A DNA stretch of 9,072 bases. It comes from JAPHTQ01 sp050302275. Lineage in GTDB: Bacteria; Pseudomonadota; Gammaproteobacteria; Thiohalomonadales; Thiohalomonadaceae. The notes under the pieces are model-generated. The model was not told the origin of the DNA, ran no database searches, and saw nothing but the letters and a program-made list of their open reading frames with translations. Both the position numbers and the translations under genes were made by a program. This document shows, piece after piece, positions 1 through 6,259 of the stretch. Position 1 is the first letter of the stretch; each line of letters opens with the position of its first letter. The stretch covers positions 1 to 9,072 of the forward strand of contig JBNLAT010000073.1 in assembly GCA_050302275.1 (NCBI GenBank), given 5' to 3'.

Positions 1-197
1 GCCTGACCGCTCAGCTGATCGGTATCGTGACCATCTTCGGCTGGGTCTTCGTTTCCAGCTTCGTGGTCTGGATGGTGATTAAGGCCATTATGGGTCTGCG
101 CGTCAGCGAAGAAGAAGAGTACGAAGGTGTCGATATCTCCGAGTGTGGCCTGGAAGCCTATCCGGAGTTCACCGGCTCCAAAGGTTCCGGTATCTAA
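1..197 (+). CDS. amt: Ammonium transporter (Amt family), C-terminal end only
   Basis: This is the 3' end of a gene that starts before the window; the reading frame begins at base 3 and stops with TAA at 195-197. The visible 64 residues hold the last transmembrane helix (about residues 1-28 of the fragment, ending VVWMVIKAIMG) and then a cytoplasmic tail. The tail contains a run of glutamates and the segment EGVDISECGLEAYPEF, a hallmark of the C-terminal region of bacterial Amt proteins, where it contacts the pore and takes part in GlnK control. The family moves ammonium across the inner membrane as a trimer. A glnK-type PII gene commonly lies upstream of amt, but that part is outside the window. 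The gene ends in a strong hairpin terminator 23 bases downstream. Confidence 0.88.
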   Translation, partial: LTAQLIGIVTIFGWVFVSSFVVWMVIKAIMGLRVSEEEEYEGVDISECGLEAYPEFTGSKGSGI

Positions 198-220
198 GCG
201 ATACGCTGAAACCTGCAGTA

Positions 221-252
221 AAAAAGAAGGCGCCCACTGGGTGCCTTTTTTT
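221..252 (+). terminator. Rho-independent terminator, probably bidirectional
   Basis: A GC-rich stem GGCGCCC (229-235) pairs with GGGTGCC (239-245) around an ACT loop, with one G-T pair, and is followed by seven T (246-252). It is preceded by a purine run AAAAAAGAA, so the opposite strand also reads as stem plus a T-rich tail. It sits between the convergent amt gene and the CDGSH gene (stop at 269), so it probably ends transcription from both sides. Confidence 0.88.
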
Positions 253-268
253 ATGCAGTAAAATTGGA

Positions 269-505
269 TCAGAGCTTGAGATGCGTGCCATCGCAGAGAT
301 GACCTTCCTGGCTGTGTTTGCAGCCACAGAGCGCTACACGGCGTTTTTGCTCTACGGTAAATTTTTGCGGTGCATATTCACTACCCTTGTGCGAGCCGTC
401 GCAGAACGGCTGCCCTGCGCTTTTGCCGCAGGTACAGAACCAGTAGTCACCGGCTTCCAGTTCAAGGGTAATGGGCGATTTTTGAGCGATGGTAGGTTCG
501 GACAT
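269..505 (-). CDS. Tandem CDGSH-type iron-sulfur protein
   Basis: This is a 78-residue soluble protein with two CDGSH iron-sulfur motifs. The first is CTCGKSAGQPFCDGSH (residues 24-39: C24, C26, C35, H39). The second is CGCKHSQEGHLCDGTH (residues 60-75: C60, C62, C71, H75). Each has the three-Cys/one-His ligand set that binds a redox-active [2Fe-2S] cluster in the family. No membrane segment or signal peptide is visible, so it resembles the short two-motif form (CISD3-like in eukaryotes) rather than the membrane-anchored mitoNEET form. Family members are tied to redox sensing, cluster transfer or iron handling, but the exact role here is unknown. The ATG at 503-505 is supported by an AGGA about ten bases upstream. 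It diverges from a FetA/FetB-type ABC system linked to iron in E. coli, which hints at a shared metal or redox theme. Confidence 0.9.
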   Translation of the reverse strand: MSEPTIAQKSPITLELEAGDYWFCTCGKSAGQPFCDGSHKGSEYAPQKFTVEQKRRVALCGCKHSQEGHLCDGTHLKL

Positions 506-531
506 AGGCTATTCCTGTGTTCTGGTGTAGT

Positions 532-540
532 TGTTATAAA
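532..540 (+). promoter_or_regulatory. Candidate extended -10 promoter for the fetAB pair
   Basis: The sequence TGTTATAAA gives a TG-N extension followed by TATAAA (535-540), a good sigma70 extended -10 element. No convincing -35 hexamer is visible at the usual spacing. Transcription would start near 547, inside the inverted repeat at 545-565 and about 40 bases before the GTG at 589. Confidence 0.4.
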
Positions 541-544
541 TAGC

Positions 545-565
545 GTAATTTCAAAGGGAAATTAC
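545..565. promoter_or_regulatory. Perfect 8-bp inverted repeat, candidate operator
   Basis: GTAATTTC (545-552) and GAAATTAC (558-565) are perfect reverse complements separated by five bases (AAAGG). The dyad lies in the 83-bp gap between the divergent CDGSH and fetA genes, directly after a candidate extended -10. It could be a repressor operator for one or both genes, or a weak hairpin in the fetA leader. I do not recognise it as a Fur, IscR or NsrR box. Confidence 0.5.
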
Positions 566-588
566 AAAAGTGGTGCAGAGATAGTCTG

Positions 589-1188
589 GTGGCGACAAGT
601 TTGAGAATCAAGGGGCTGGTGACCCGGCATGTGGGACCGATCGAGCTGGAACTGGCAGCCGGCGAGTGTGTGACCATCGCTGGTCCCAGCGGTGCGGGCA
701 AGACCCTGTTGCTACGGGCGATCGCCGATCTGGACCAACACGATGGTGAAGTCTGGCTGGACGATACCCTGTGCAGCAGCTTGCGTGCGCATCAGTGGCG
801 CAGTCGTGTGGGGATGTTGTCGGCGGAGAGTCAGTGGTGGGGTGAGAGTGTCGGCGAGCATTTCTGGCAGGTAGACGACTCACTGCTGGACGCACTGGGT
901 TTTTCCGCTGAGGTCATGCAGTGGCAGGTGGCCAACTGTTCCACCGGGGAGCGGCAGCGACTGGCGTTACTGCGACTATTGCAAAACGAACCGCAGGTAC
1001 TGTTACTCGACGAGCCCACCGCCAGTCTCGATGCGCAGAATGTGGAACGCGTGGAGTCTGTGCTGCGTGAACTACGGCGTGAACGTGGTATCTCTATGCT
1101 ATGGGTCAGCCACGACAGTGCCCAGGGGCAACGGGTGGCGGATCGGCGCTTGCGCCTCATTGATGGAAAGCTTGAGGAGCTGAAGTGA
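589..1188 (+). CDS. fetA: ABC transporter ATPase, FetA/YbbL-like
   Basis: This is a 199-residue single ATP-binding cassette, somewhat shorter than E. coli FetA (about 225). Walker A is GPSGAGKT (residues 32-39), the signature region is CSTGERQR (117-124) in place of LSGGQ, Walker B is VLLLDEPTASLD (137-148) with catalytic E142, and the H-loop is SHD (H175). In E. coli FetA the Q-loop reads C-A-Q-T-P. The matching stretch here is L-S-A-E-S (77-81), so the usual glutamine appears to be alanine. The partner permease gene follows with a one-base stop/start overlap. E. coli FetAB affects iron homeostasis and peroxide resistance and has been proposed to export iron; the substrate here is inferred from the family. 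The GTG at 589 is the only start that keeps the first strand; its ribosome site is weak. Confidence 0.83.
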   Translation: MATSLRIKGLVTRHVGPIELELAAGECVTIAGPSGAGKTLLLRAIADLDQHDGEVWLDDTLCSSLRAHQWRSRVGMLSAESQWWGESVGEHFWQVDDSLLDALGFSAEVMQWQVANCSTGERQRLALLRLLQNEPQVLLLDEPTASLDAQNVERVESVLRELRRERGISMLWVSHDSAQGQRVADRRLRLIDGKLEELK

Positions 1189-1985
1189 TGGGGGCTATCT
1201 CACTGTCACCGCTGGATCTGGCACTGGCCTCTACACTGGTCATGTTGCTGGCGGCAATCAGCTGGCGCATGCATTTCGGTATCGAGCGGCGCCTGTTGGT
1301 CTCGGCACTACGCACCACGATCCAGCTATCGCTGATTGGTTTCGTTCTTAAGGTGCTGTTCGAGAACGCGACCCTGCTGTGGGTTGGGCTGATGGCAATG
1401 GTGATGCTGATGGTCGCCGGGCGGGAGGTGATGGCGCGTCAGGAGCGTCGCTTTGCCGGATTGTGGGGTTACGGGGTAGGTACCCTGTCGATGTTTATTT
1501 CAGCTTTTACCGTCACTGTACTGGCTCTGGTCATCCTGATTCAGCCAGCGCCCTGGTATCTGCCGCAGTATGCGATCCCACTGCTTGGAATGTTGCTCGG
1601 CAACACTATGAATGGCATCGCTCTTGGTCTTGATCGTCTGACCACCACCGCCTGGCAGCAGCGTCAGGTGATCGAGGGCAGGTTGATGTTGGGACAGGCA
1701 GCATCGACCGCGATCAGCGATATCCGACGAGAGAGTATGCGTGTCGGGCTCGTTCCCATCGTCAACGCCATGGCAGCTGCTGGGGTGATCAGTCTGCCGG
1801 GGATGATGACCGGTCAAATCCTTGCCGGCAGTCCGCCGTTGGAAGCGGTGAAGTATCAAATCCTGATTATGTTCCTGATCGCCAGTGGCACCGGTTTTGG
1901 AACGCTGGCCGCGGTTTGGCTTGGCTCCAAACGCTTGTTCGACGAGCGCGAACGTTTGCGCTTGGACAGATTGAAGAAGGGATAG
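1188..1985 (+). CDS. fetB: FetB/YbbM-family (UPF0014) ABC permease
   Basis: This is an integral membrane protein of 265 residues with about seven hydrophobic segments, the usual size for the family. Diagnostic stretches are IPLLGMLLGNTMNGIALGLD in the middle and PGMMTGQILAGSPPLEAVKY near the C-terminus, both strongly conserved in FetB-type permeases. It should form the membrane half of the transporter whose ATPase is encoded just upstream. The TGA of fetA and this ATG share base 1188, so the two are probably translationally coupled. GAGGAG at 1174-1179 is well placed for the ATG at 1188; a GTG at 1185 would add one residue but sits too close to that site. The gene stops at 1985, exactly abutting the convergent TauE-type gene. 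Substrate is unproven; iron export is the family proposal. Confidence 0.87.
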   Translation: MGAISLSPLDLALASTLVMLLAAISWRMHFGIERRLLVSALRTTIQLSLIGFVLKVLFENATLLWVGLMAMVMLMVAGREVMARQERRFAGLWGYGVGTLSMFISAFTVTVLALVILIQPAPWYLPQYAIPLLGMLLGNTMNGIALGLDRLTTTAWQQRQVIEGRLMLGQAASTAISDIRRESMRVGLVPIVNAMAAAGVISLPGMMTGQILAGSPPLEAVKYQILIMFLIASGTGFGTLAAVWLGSKRLFDERERLRLDRLKKG

Positions 1986-2741
1986 CTAACCCAGGATCAG
2001 TTTGGTCCCAACCAGAATGGTGACGATCTCAAATACCCGTTTGATTGCCCGATTGCCATGACGTATCGCCAGGTGGGCACCAAAATAACCACCGATTAAT
2101 GAGCCCAGCAACAGGGCCGGTAGCCATTCCCAGCGAATCTCACCCAAAAAGCCCAGGGTGAGCGCGCCGCTGCCATTCCAGAAGATGCCGACCAGCACCA
2201 GGGTGTAGGCAACCGCTCGTTGGTAATCGAGACCGAACCAACGCACCAGCCAGAGGGTAACGAAAAGTCCGGTGCCCGATGTGAGTGAGCCGTTCAGTAC
2301 GCCAATGGTAAAAAGTATCGCTCCCCCGAGCCATAGGCCGCTTCCTTGCCTGTTACGTGGCAGATATACCTGCCCCAGCTCCTTTTTGAACCCTGAATAG
2401 AGACCCAGTGTCACAGTGAGTACGCCCAGTGCGATTTGGGCAGAGCGATCAGGTACCTGCAGAATGATACTGGCACCCAGTATGACGCCGGGCAGACCAC
2501 AGGTAAGGATGAAGAGCACGAAGCGACGTTCCAGGCCACCCTGGCGTAGATGGCGCAGGGTGGCGCCAACGCCGAGTGCAACACTGGCAACTTTGTGGGT
2601 CGCCAGGGCGATACCGAAGGGCAAACCGAGAAAGATTAACGCAGGTAGTTGCAGCAAACCGGCTCCGCCCCCAGCGAAGGCTGAAAAGAGATTGGCGACC
2701 AGAGAGATGATGAACAATAGGATTTGTTCGATGGGGAGCAC
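1986..2741 (-). CDS. TauE/SafE (DUF81) family membrane permease
   Basis: This is a 251-residue, highly hydrophobic protein with the internal two-fold repeat typical of TauE/SafE proteins. The N-terminal repeat has FAGGGAGLLQLPAL (residues 22-35) followed by ATHKVAS (47-53), the counterpart of the common GTNKLAS. The second repeat has NGSLTSGTGLFVTLWLV near the middle, and GGYFGAHLA lies close to the C-terminus. Family members move sulfite, sulfoacetate, taurine-derived or other organic anions across the inner membrane. Nothing in the neighbourhood fixes the substrate. The start is a GTG at 2739-2741: an in-frame TAG lies three codons upstream, so it cannot begin earlier, and an AGGT sits about nine bases before it. 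Its stop directly abuts that of fetB. It diverges from the DUF4124-like gene across a 77-bp gap. Confidence 0.87.
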   Translation of the reverse strand: MLPIEQILLFIISLVANLFSAFAGGGAGLLQLPALIFLGLPFGIALATHKVASVALGVGATLRHLRQGGLERRFVLFILTCGLPGVILGASIILQVPDRSAQIALGVLTVTLGLYSGFKKELGQVYLPRNRQGSGLWLGGAILFTIGVLNGSLTSGTGLFVTLWLVRWFGLDYQRAVAYTLVLVGIFWNGSGALTLGFLGEIRWEWLPALLLGSLIGGYFGAHLAIRHGNRAIKRVFEIVTILVGTKLILG

Positions 2742-2772
2742 GGTTTCGACCTATGGAATCCACATAAACTGT

Positions 2773-2782
2773 CAGTATACTG
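2773..2782. promoter_or_regulatory. Palindrome with TATACT on both strands in a divergent promoter region
   Basis: CAGTATACTG is a perfect 10-bp palindrome that places the -10-like hexamer TATACT at 2776-2781 on the plus strand and at 2779-2774 on the minus strand. It lies between the divergent TauE-type gene and the secreted protein gene. No good -35 box is found at 16-18 bp on either side, so its role as a shared promoter core is tentative. Confidence 0.3.
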
Positions 2783-2818
2783 TAAGCATGTCTGGCAACC
2801 ACGATTGTGATGAGTGCG

Positions 2819-3457
2819 ATGAAAAAAAGACTTCTGTTCGTTAGCGTGATTACCCTGTTATCTATTCCCGCCTTCTCCCAGGCAGCGATCAAATGTTGGA
2901 CCAATAATGAGGGTGTGCGAGAGTGTGGCAACGCTATCCCTCCTGAGTATGCCCAGAAAAGTTCGGAAACGATTAACGAGCGGGGTATTACGGTCGAGAC
3001 GAAGGAGCGTGCGCTGACCAAGGAAGAGCTGTCAAAGATTAAGGCAAAAGAAGAAGAAGAACAGCAGCGTGTTGCCAAAGAAGAAGAGAAGAATAAAAAA
3101 CAGGCAGCGGCTGATCGAGTGTTACTGGCGACCTTTCTCTCTGAAGATGAGATCATCACCGCCAGGGATCGGAAGCTTGCGGTTATTGATGGCAATATTG
3201 AGGTCACCAATATTACTATCGATAAGTTAAACGATGATCTGCAGACACAACGCAAAAAGGCAGCGAACTATGAGCGTCGTGGTAAGACTGTGCCGGAAGG
3301 AACACTAAAAGAGATCGCCTCACTGGAGCGGCAGATAGCCAGCAAGCAGGAGTTTATTGAGAGCAAGCAGGCAGAGAAAGAAACCATTCGCGAGAAATAC
3401 GCCAAAGATCTGGAGCGTTTTCGTGAACTCAAGGCGCAAGGCAAGAAGTTGCGCTAA
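2819..3457 (+). CDS. Secreted DUF4124-like coiled-coil protein
   Basis: This is a 212-residue protein of unknown function. Residues 1-22 (MKKRLLFVSV... SQA) form a clear Sec signal peptide with cleavage expected after A22 or A23. The mature N-terminus, IKCWTNNEGVRECGNAIPPEY, resembles the DUF4124 pattern in which an aromatic/W-T-x-x-x-G stretch is followed by a Pro-Pro segment; it carries two cysteines (C26, C36) that could form a disulfide. The rest is highly charged, rich in E, K, Q and R, and predicted to be long helices or coiled coil (about residues 60-100 and 120-212). The protein is probably periplasmic. The ATG at 2819 is chosen because it begins a normal signal peptide; ATG 2810 and GTG 2807 are possible and add three or four residues. 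It converges on slmA with a 12-base gap. Confidence 0.75.
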   Translation: MKKRLLFVSVITLLSIPAFSQAAIKCWTNNEGVRECGNAIPPEYAQKSSETINERGITVETKERALTKEELSKIKAKEEEEQQRVAKEEEKNKKQAAADRVLLATFLSEDEIITARDRKLAVIDGNIEVTNITIDKLNDDLQTQRKKAANYERRGKTVPEGTLKEIASLERQIASKQEFIESKQAEKETIREKYAKDLERFRELKAQGKKLR

Positions 3458-3469
3458 GACAGGTTTACC

Positions 3470-4063
3470 TCATTTAAATACGGTGGCCGCAAGCAGTGGC
3501 CACTGCTCATCCCAGTCCTGCATCGGCGAACGTTTGAATCCACTACGGACATACTGATTCATCCGGCCTTCTGCAACCGCCAGTAACAGGTTGGCAGTAG
3601 CTGCAGTGTGCTGTTTTCCGCGTAACTCTCCCGCCAGTTCGGCCTCGCGAAGTATCTGTTTGAACTGGCTCTCAATGCGATCGAAAAACTGGCCGATGCG
3701 TTGACGCAAGCGTTCGGTCTCACCAGTCAGTGCATCGCCAACCAGAATTCGGCTGATACCCGGGTTGCGGGCAGAAAAACCGAGCAGTACCAGCATGATC
3801 TTTTCACAACGTCCACTGGCGGATTTTTCGTCGTTGACTATGCGATTGATCAGGCCAAACACGGATTCTTCGATGAACTCGATCAATCCTTCAAACATTT
3901 TCGCCTTGCTGGGGAAGTGGCGGTAGAGTGCAGCTTCCGAAACGCCCACTGCACGCGCCAGGCCTGCGGTCGTGATCCGTTGACCGGGACTCTGTTCCAG
4001 TTCGTGAGCCAGTGCTTCCAGGATCTGCTGACGGCGTGAACCTTTCTCTTTATTATCGCTCAT
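3470..4063 (-). CDS. slmA: Nucleoid occlusion factor SlmA (TetR family)
   Basis: This is a 197-residue TetR-type protein closely resembling E. coli SlmA (198 residues). The helix-turn-helix spans residues 31-53, and the recognition part GVSEAALYRHFPSK (40-53) is the same as in E. coli, followed by MFEGLIEFIEE. The C-terminal half holds LLGFSARNPGISRIL, FDRIESQFKQILRE and the WPL stretch near the end, all matching SlmA. The protein binds palindromic chromosomal sites and, when bound, blocks FtsZ polymerisation over the nucleoid. Because the recognition helix is unchanged, the known site GTGAGTACTCAC should apply here. It is the last gene of the coaBC-dut-argB unit, 10 bases after argB, with GGAA upstream of its ATG. 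In E. coli slmA also lies next to dut and coaBC. Confidence 0.93.
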   Translation of the reverse strand: MSDNKEKGSRRQQILEALAHELEQSPGQRITTAGLARAVGVSEAALYRHFPSKAKMFEGLIEFIEESVFGLINRIVNDEKSASGRCEKIMLVLLGFSARNPGISRILVGDALTGETERLRQRIGQFFDRIESQFKQILREAELAGELRGKQHTAATANLLLAVAEGRMNQYVRSGFKRSPMQDWDEQWPLLAATVFK

Positions 4064-4073
4064 GCTTGTTCCG

Positions 4074-4970
4074 TTAGTTGTTCTGAATCAGGGTACCAAC
4101 CCCCTGATCAGTGAAAATTTCCAGTAGCAGTGCATGTTCAACCCTGCCGTCGATAATATGCGCGCTCTTTACACCGCTGTGCACGGCATCCAGGGCGCAG
4201 CGGATTTTCGGCAACATGCCACCGTGAATAGTACCGTCGGCGATTAGTTCATCGACGCGTGCGCTGCTCAGCCCAGTCAACACTTTCCCTTCCTTGTCCA
4301 GCAACCCGGGAGTATTGGTCAGTAAAACCAGTTTTTCTGCCTTAAGACACTCAGCCAGTTTGCCCGCGACGACATCGGCATTAATGTTATAGGACTGCCC
4401 ATCCTCACCGACGCCAATGGGTGCAATCACGGGAATAAAATCGCCATGTACCAGCATGTCGACGACCTCACCCTTAATTTCTTCTACTTCACCAACATGG
4501 CCGATGTCGATGATCTCAGGGGCATTCATTTCCGGCGCATTGCGTTTGAACTTCAGCTGTCTGGCGCGAATGAAATCGGCATCTTTTCCTGTCAGGCCAA
4601 CCGCTTTGCCACCTTGCTGATTGATCAGGGACACGATCTCCTTGTTGACTAGACCACCGAGTACCATCTGTACCACATCCATGGTTTCACGATCAGTGAC
4701 CCGCATGCCGTCGATGAATACACTTTCCTTGCCCAGTTTCTCCAGTAACTGACCAATTTGCGGTCCACCGCCATGCACCACCACCGGGTTCATGCCGACC
4801 AGCTTCAGTAGCACCACATCACGGGCAAAACCGTTCTTCAATGATTCCTCAGTCATGGCGTTACCGCCATACTTAATGACCAACGTCTTACCGGCAAAGC
4901 GGCGGATATACGGTAACGCTTCGCTCAGAATGCGGGCATTGTTCATTGCAGTTTCAAGATCCAGACTCAT
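4074..4970 (-). CDS. argB: Acetylglutamate kinase
   Basis: This enzyme phosphorylates N-acetyl-L-glutamate with ATP, the second step of arginine synthesis in the cytoplasm. It has 298 residues. Seen motifs include IKYGGNAM (residues 32-39, with the phosphate-binding K33 and glycines), VHGGGPQIGQLLEKLG (64-79), DGMRVTD, LTGKD, NINADVVAGKLAECL, LLTNTPGLLD and GGMLPKI. The N-terminal stretch LETAMNNARILSEALPYIRRF forms the extra helix found in arginine-inhibited hexameric enzymes such as those of Pseudomonas and Thermotoga and absent from the shorter E. coli form, so feedback inhibition by arginine is likely (inference). The ATG at 4970 has TAAGGTG about nine bases upstream. argB follows the membrane protein gene by 94 bases and precedes slmA by 10. 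Confidence 0.96.
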   Translation of the reverse strand: MSLDLETAMNNARILSEALPYIRRFAGKTLVIKYGGNAMTEESLKNGFARDVVLLKLVGMNPVVVHGGGPQIGQLLEKLGKESVFIDGMRVTDRETMDVVQMVLGGLVNKEIVSLINQQGGKAVGLTGKDADFIRARQLKFKRNAPEMNAPEIIDIGHVGEVEEIKGEVVDMLVHGDFIPVIAPIGVGEDGQSYNINADVVAGKLAECLKAEKLVLLTNTPGLLDKEGKVLTGLSSARVDELIADGTIHGGMLPKIRCALDAVHSGVKSAHIIDGRVEHALLLEIFTDQGVGTLIQNN

Positions 4971-5064
4971 GCAAAAAGCACCTTAGTAAACAGGTAGATA
5001 TTAAGAACACGGTTTGCAACAAAAAGCGCTGCCAGAGTTAAAATTTAAAGGTGTATCGGTGATG

Positions 5065-6225
5065 CTATTTATTGTTACCGTCACCATCTTTACCATTTGG
5101 AGAATCCACCTCTTCCACGGATATACCTGTTTCGCCGAAGGAGATATCAGGCATGAAATGCTCCGCCTTATCGTGGATCGCATCCTTGGTTTCAGTGTAT
5201 TCAGTGAGTACTGAAAGATCAGTTTCCTTCTCCTGCAGTACCTTCTTTACTTCAGCCAGACGCACAGGGTAGGAGTGGAAACGCTTACCCAGACTGTAGT
5301 CGACGATGTAGTTGATCATCCGTTTCAGATCGCTGCGTACCATCCCGGAGACAAATGCACCGTAGGAAAGGAAAAAGAGAAGTAGCACGCCTGCGGCGAT
5401 AGCGAAGGTGATGATGAAACCGGCATGACGTGCTTCGGCCTCACCGATACCTGCAGGTGGCCAGTAGTCGAGTAACCAGTAACTATTCTCAATCGGCGCA
5501 CTATAGGGCTTTTCAAGGGTGCGTAATGATTTATCGCCCTGCCCGAAGAGTCTTATTACATCACCTTCAACGCCCTGTTCCAGTTCGATATAACCACCAT
5601 CTGGTTGCAGGTCATCGACCCATTTTTTCAGGTTATCGACATCCTGGGTGACGATCAGGCTGGCGATGAGCTTGCCTTCGTACATAACCGGACGCAGTAG
5701 ATCCAGATGTTCAATTTCACCACCGAAGAGATGTACCTCGAACGGCGGTGTCGCCTCACCCTGTTCAGCAAGTCGCGCCAATTCGAGACAGGCGTAACTC
5801 AATGGTGGCGAAATAGTGTTATCAATCTGGTCATCGCCCGGGAGAATGAAACGTACCCGATTTGCATCAGGAAAACTGCGTTGAATCTGTGCTTCACGCG
5901 CACGCAGCGTAGGGATATCGCGACTCTGGATAGCCTTAACCAGTTGATCATCCGGGATAGCAAACTTCTCGACCATATCGCCCAGCGCGTGTAATCGTCC
6001 GGCCAGATGTCCGGCAAGGCGCTTTGCCTCATCCTGGTATCGTTCTTTCTGGCTGGTGGAGATCAGGGAGGTGTACTGCATGTAAGCGATGAAACCACTG
6101 AACAGCAGCACGCCGACGGCAACTGCCGTGGCCACCAGATTGCTCTTCAGCAGACTCATACCGCCAATGCCCGCTACTGCACTCTCGCTTTGAGATTTTC
6201 CCTTGTGGGAGGATTGCTTTTTCAC
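5065..6225 (-). CDS. Two-TM extracytoplasmic-sensor-like protein; resembles the N-terminal domain of long AlgC
   Basis: This is a 386-residue protein with no catalytic domain. A basic N-terminus is followed by TM1 (about 30-49), an extracytoplasmic domain of about 215 residues (50-267) with a Cache-like layout, TM2 (268-292), a short HAMP-like stretch (293-340) and a polar acidic tail ending DGDGNNK. Its position between dut and argB is where Pseudomonas and related bacteria carry algC (phosphomannomutase/phosphoglucomutase). Some of those AlgC proteins have just such an N-terminal two-TM extension. The catalytic part (with motifs such as FRAYDIRG and a TASHNP-type serine loop) is absent, and the 94 bases to argB do not contain it. 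It may be a split, truncated or independently used domain. The start is GTG with AAGGGA eight bases upstream; it lies 34 bases after dut. The link to AlgC rests on synteny and general layout. Confidence 0.7.
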   Translation of the reverse strand: MKKQSSHKGKSQSESAVAGIGGMSLLKSNLVATAVAVGVLLFSGFIAYMQYTSLISTSQKERYQDEAKRLAGHLAGRLHALGDMVEKFAIPDDQLVKAIQSRDIPTLRAREAQIQRSFPDANRVRFILPGDDQIDNTISPPLSYACLELARLAEQGEATPPFEVHLFGGEIEHLDLLRPVMYEGKLIASLIVTQDVDNLKKWVDDLQPDGGYIELEQGVEGDVIRLFGQGDKSLRTLEKPYSAPIENSYWLLDYWPPAGIGEAEARHAGFIITFAIAAGVLLLFFLSYGAFVSGMVRSDLKRMINYIVDYSLGKRFHSYPVRLAEVKKVLQEKETDLSVLTEYTETKDAIHDKAEHFMPDISFGETGISVEEVDSPNGKDGDGNNK

Positions 6226-6259
6226 GGTGCTATCCCTTAGTTTGCGTTAACTTGCCGTG

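Noticed and set aside
143..604. Open frame of 153 codons on the plus strand
   Set aside because: It overlaps the amt end, passes through the terminator and runs antisense to the CDGSH gene, whose two motifs are unmistakable.
3051..3074. GAAGAAGAAGAA tract as a tandem repeat
   Set aside because: It is simply a short run of glutamate codons in the charged helix of the secreted protein.
2449..3255. Open frame of 268 codons on the minus strand
   Set aside because: It is a shadow of the TauE-type and secreted-protein genes; it is serine-rich, as expected from antisense of a charged coiled-coil gene.
4971..5064. Remnant of a phosphomannomutase domain between the membrane protein gene and argB
   Set aside because: Reading on from the stop in the same frame gives only a few codons and another stop, and no recognisable enzyme motif in that space.
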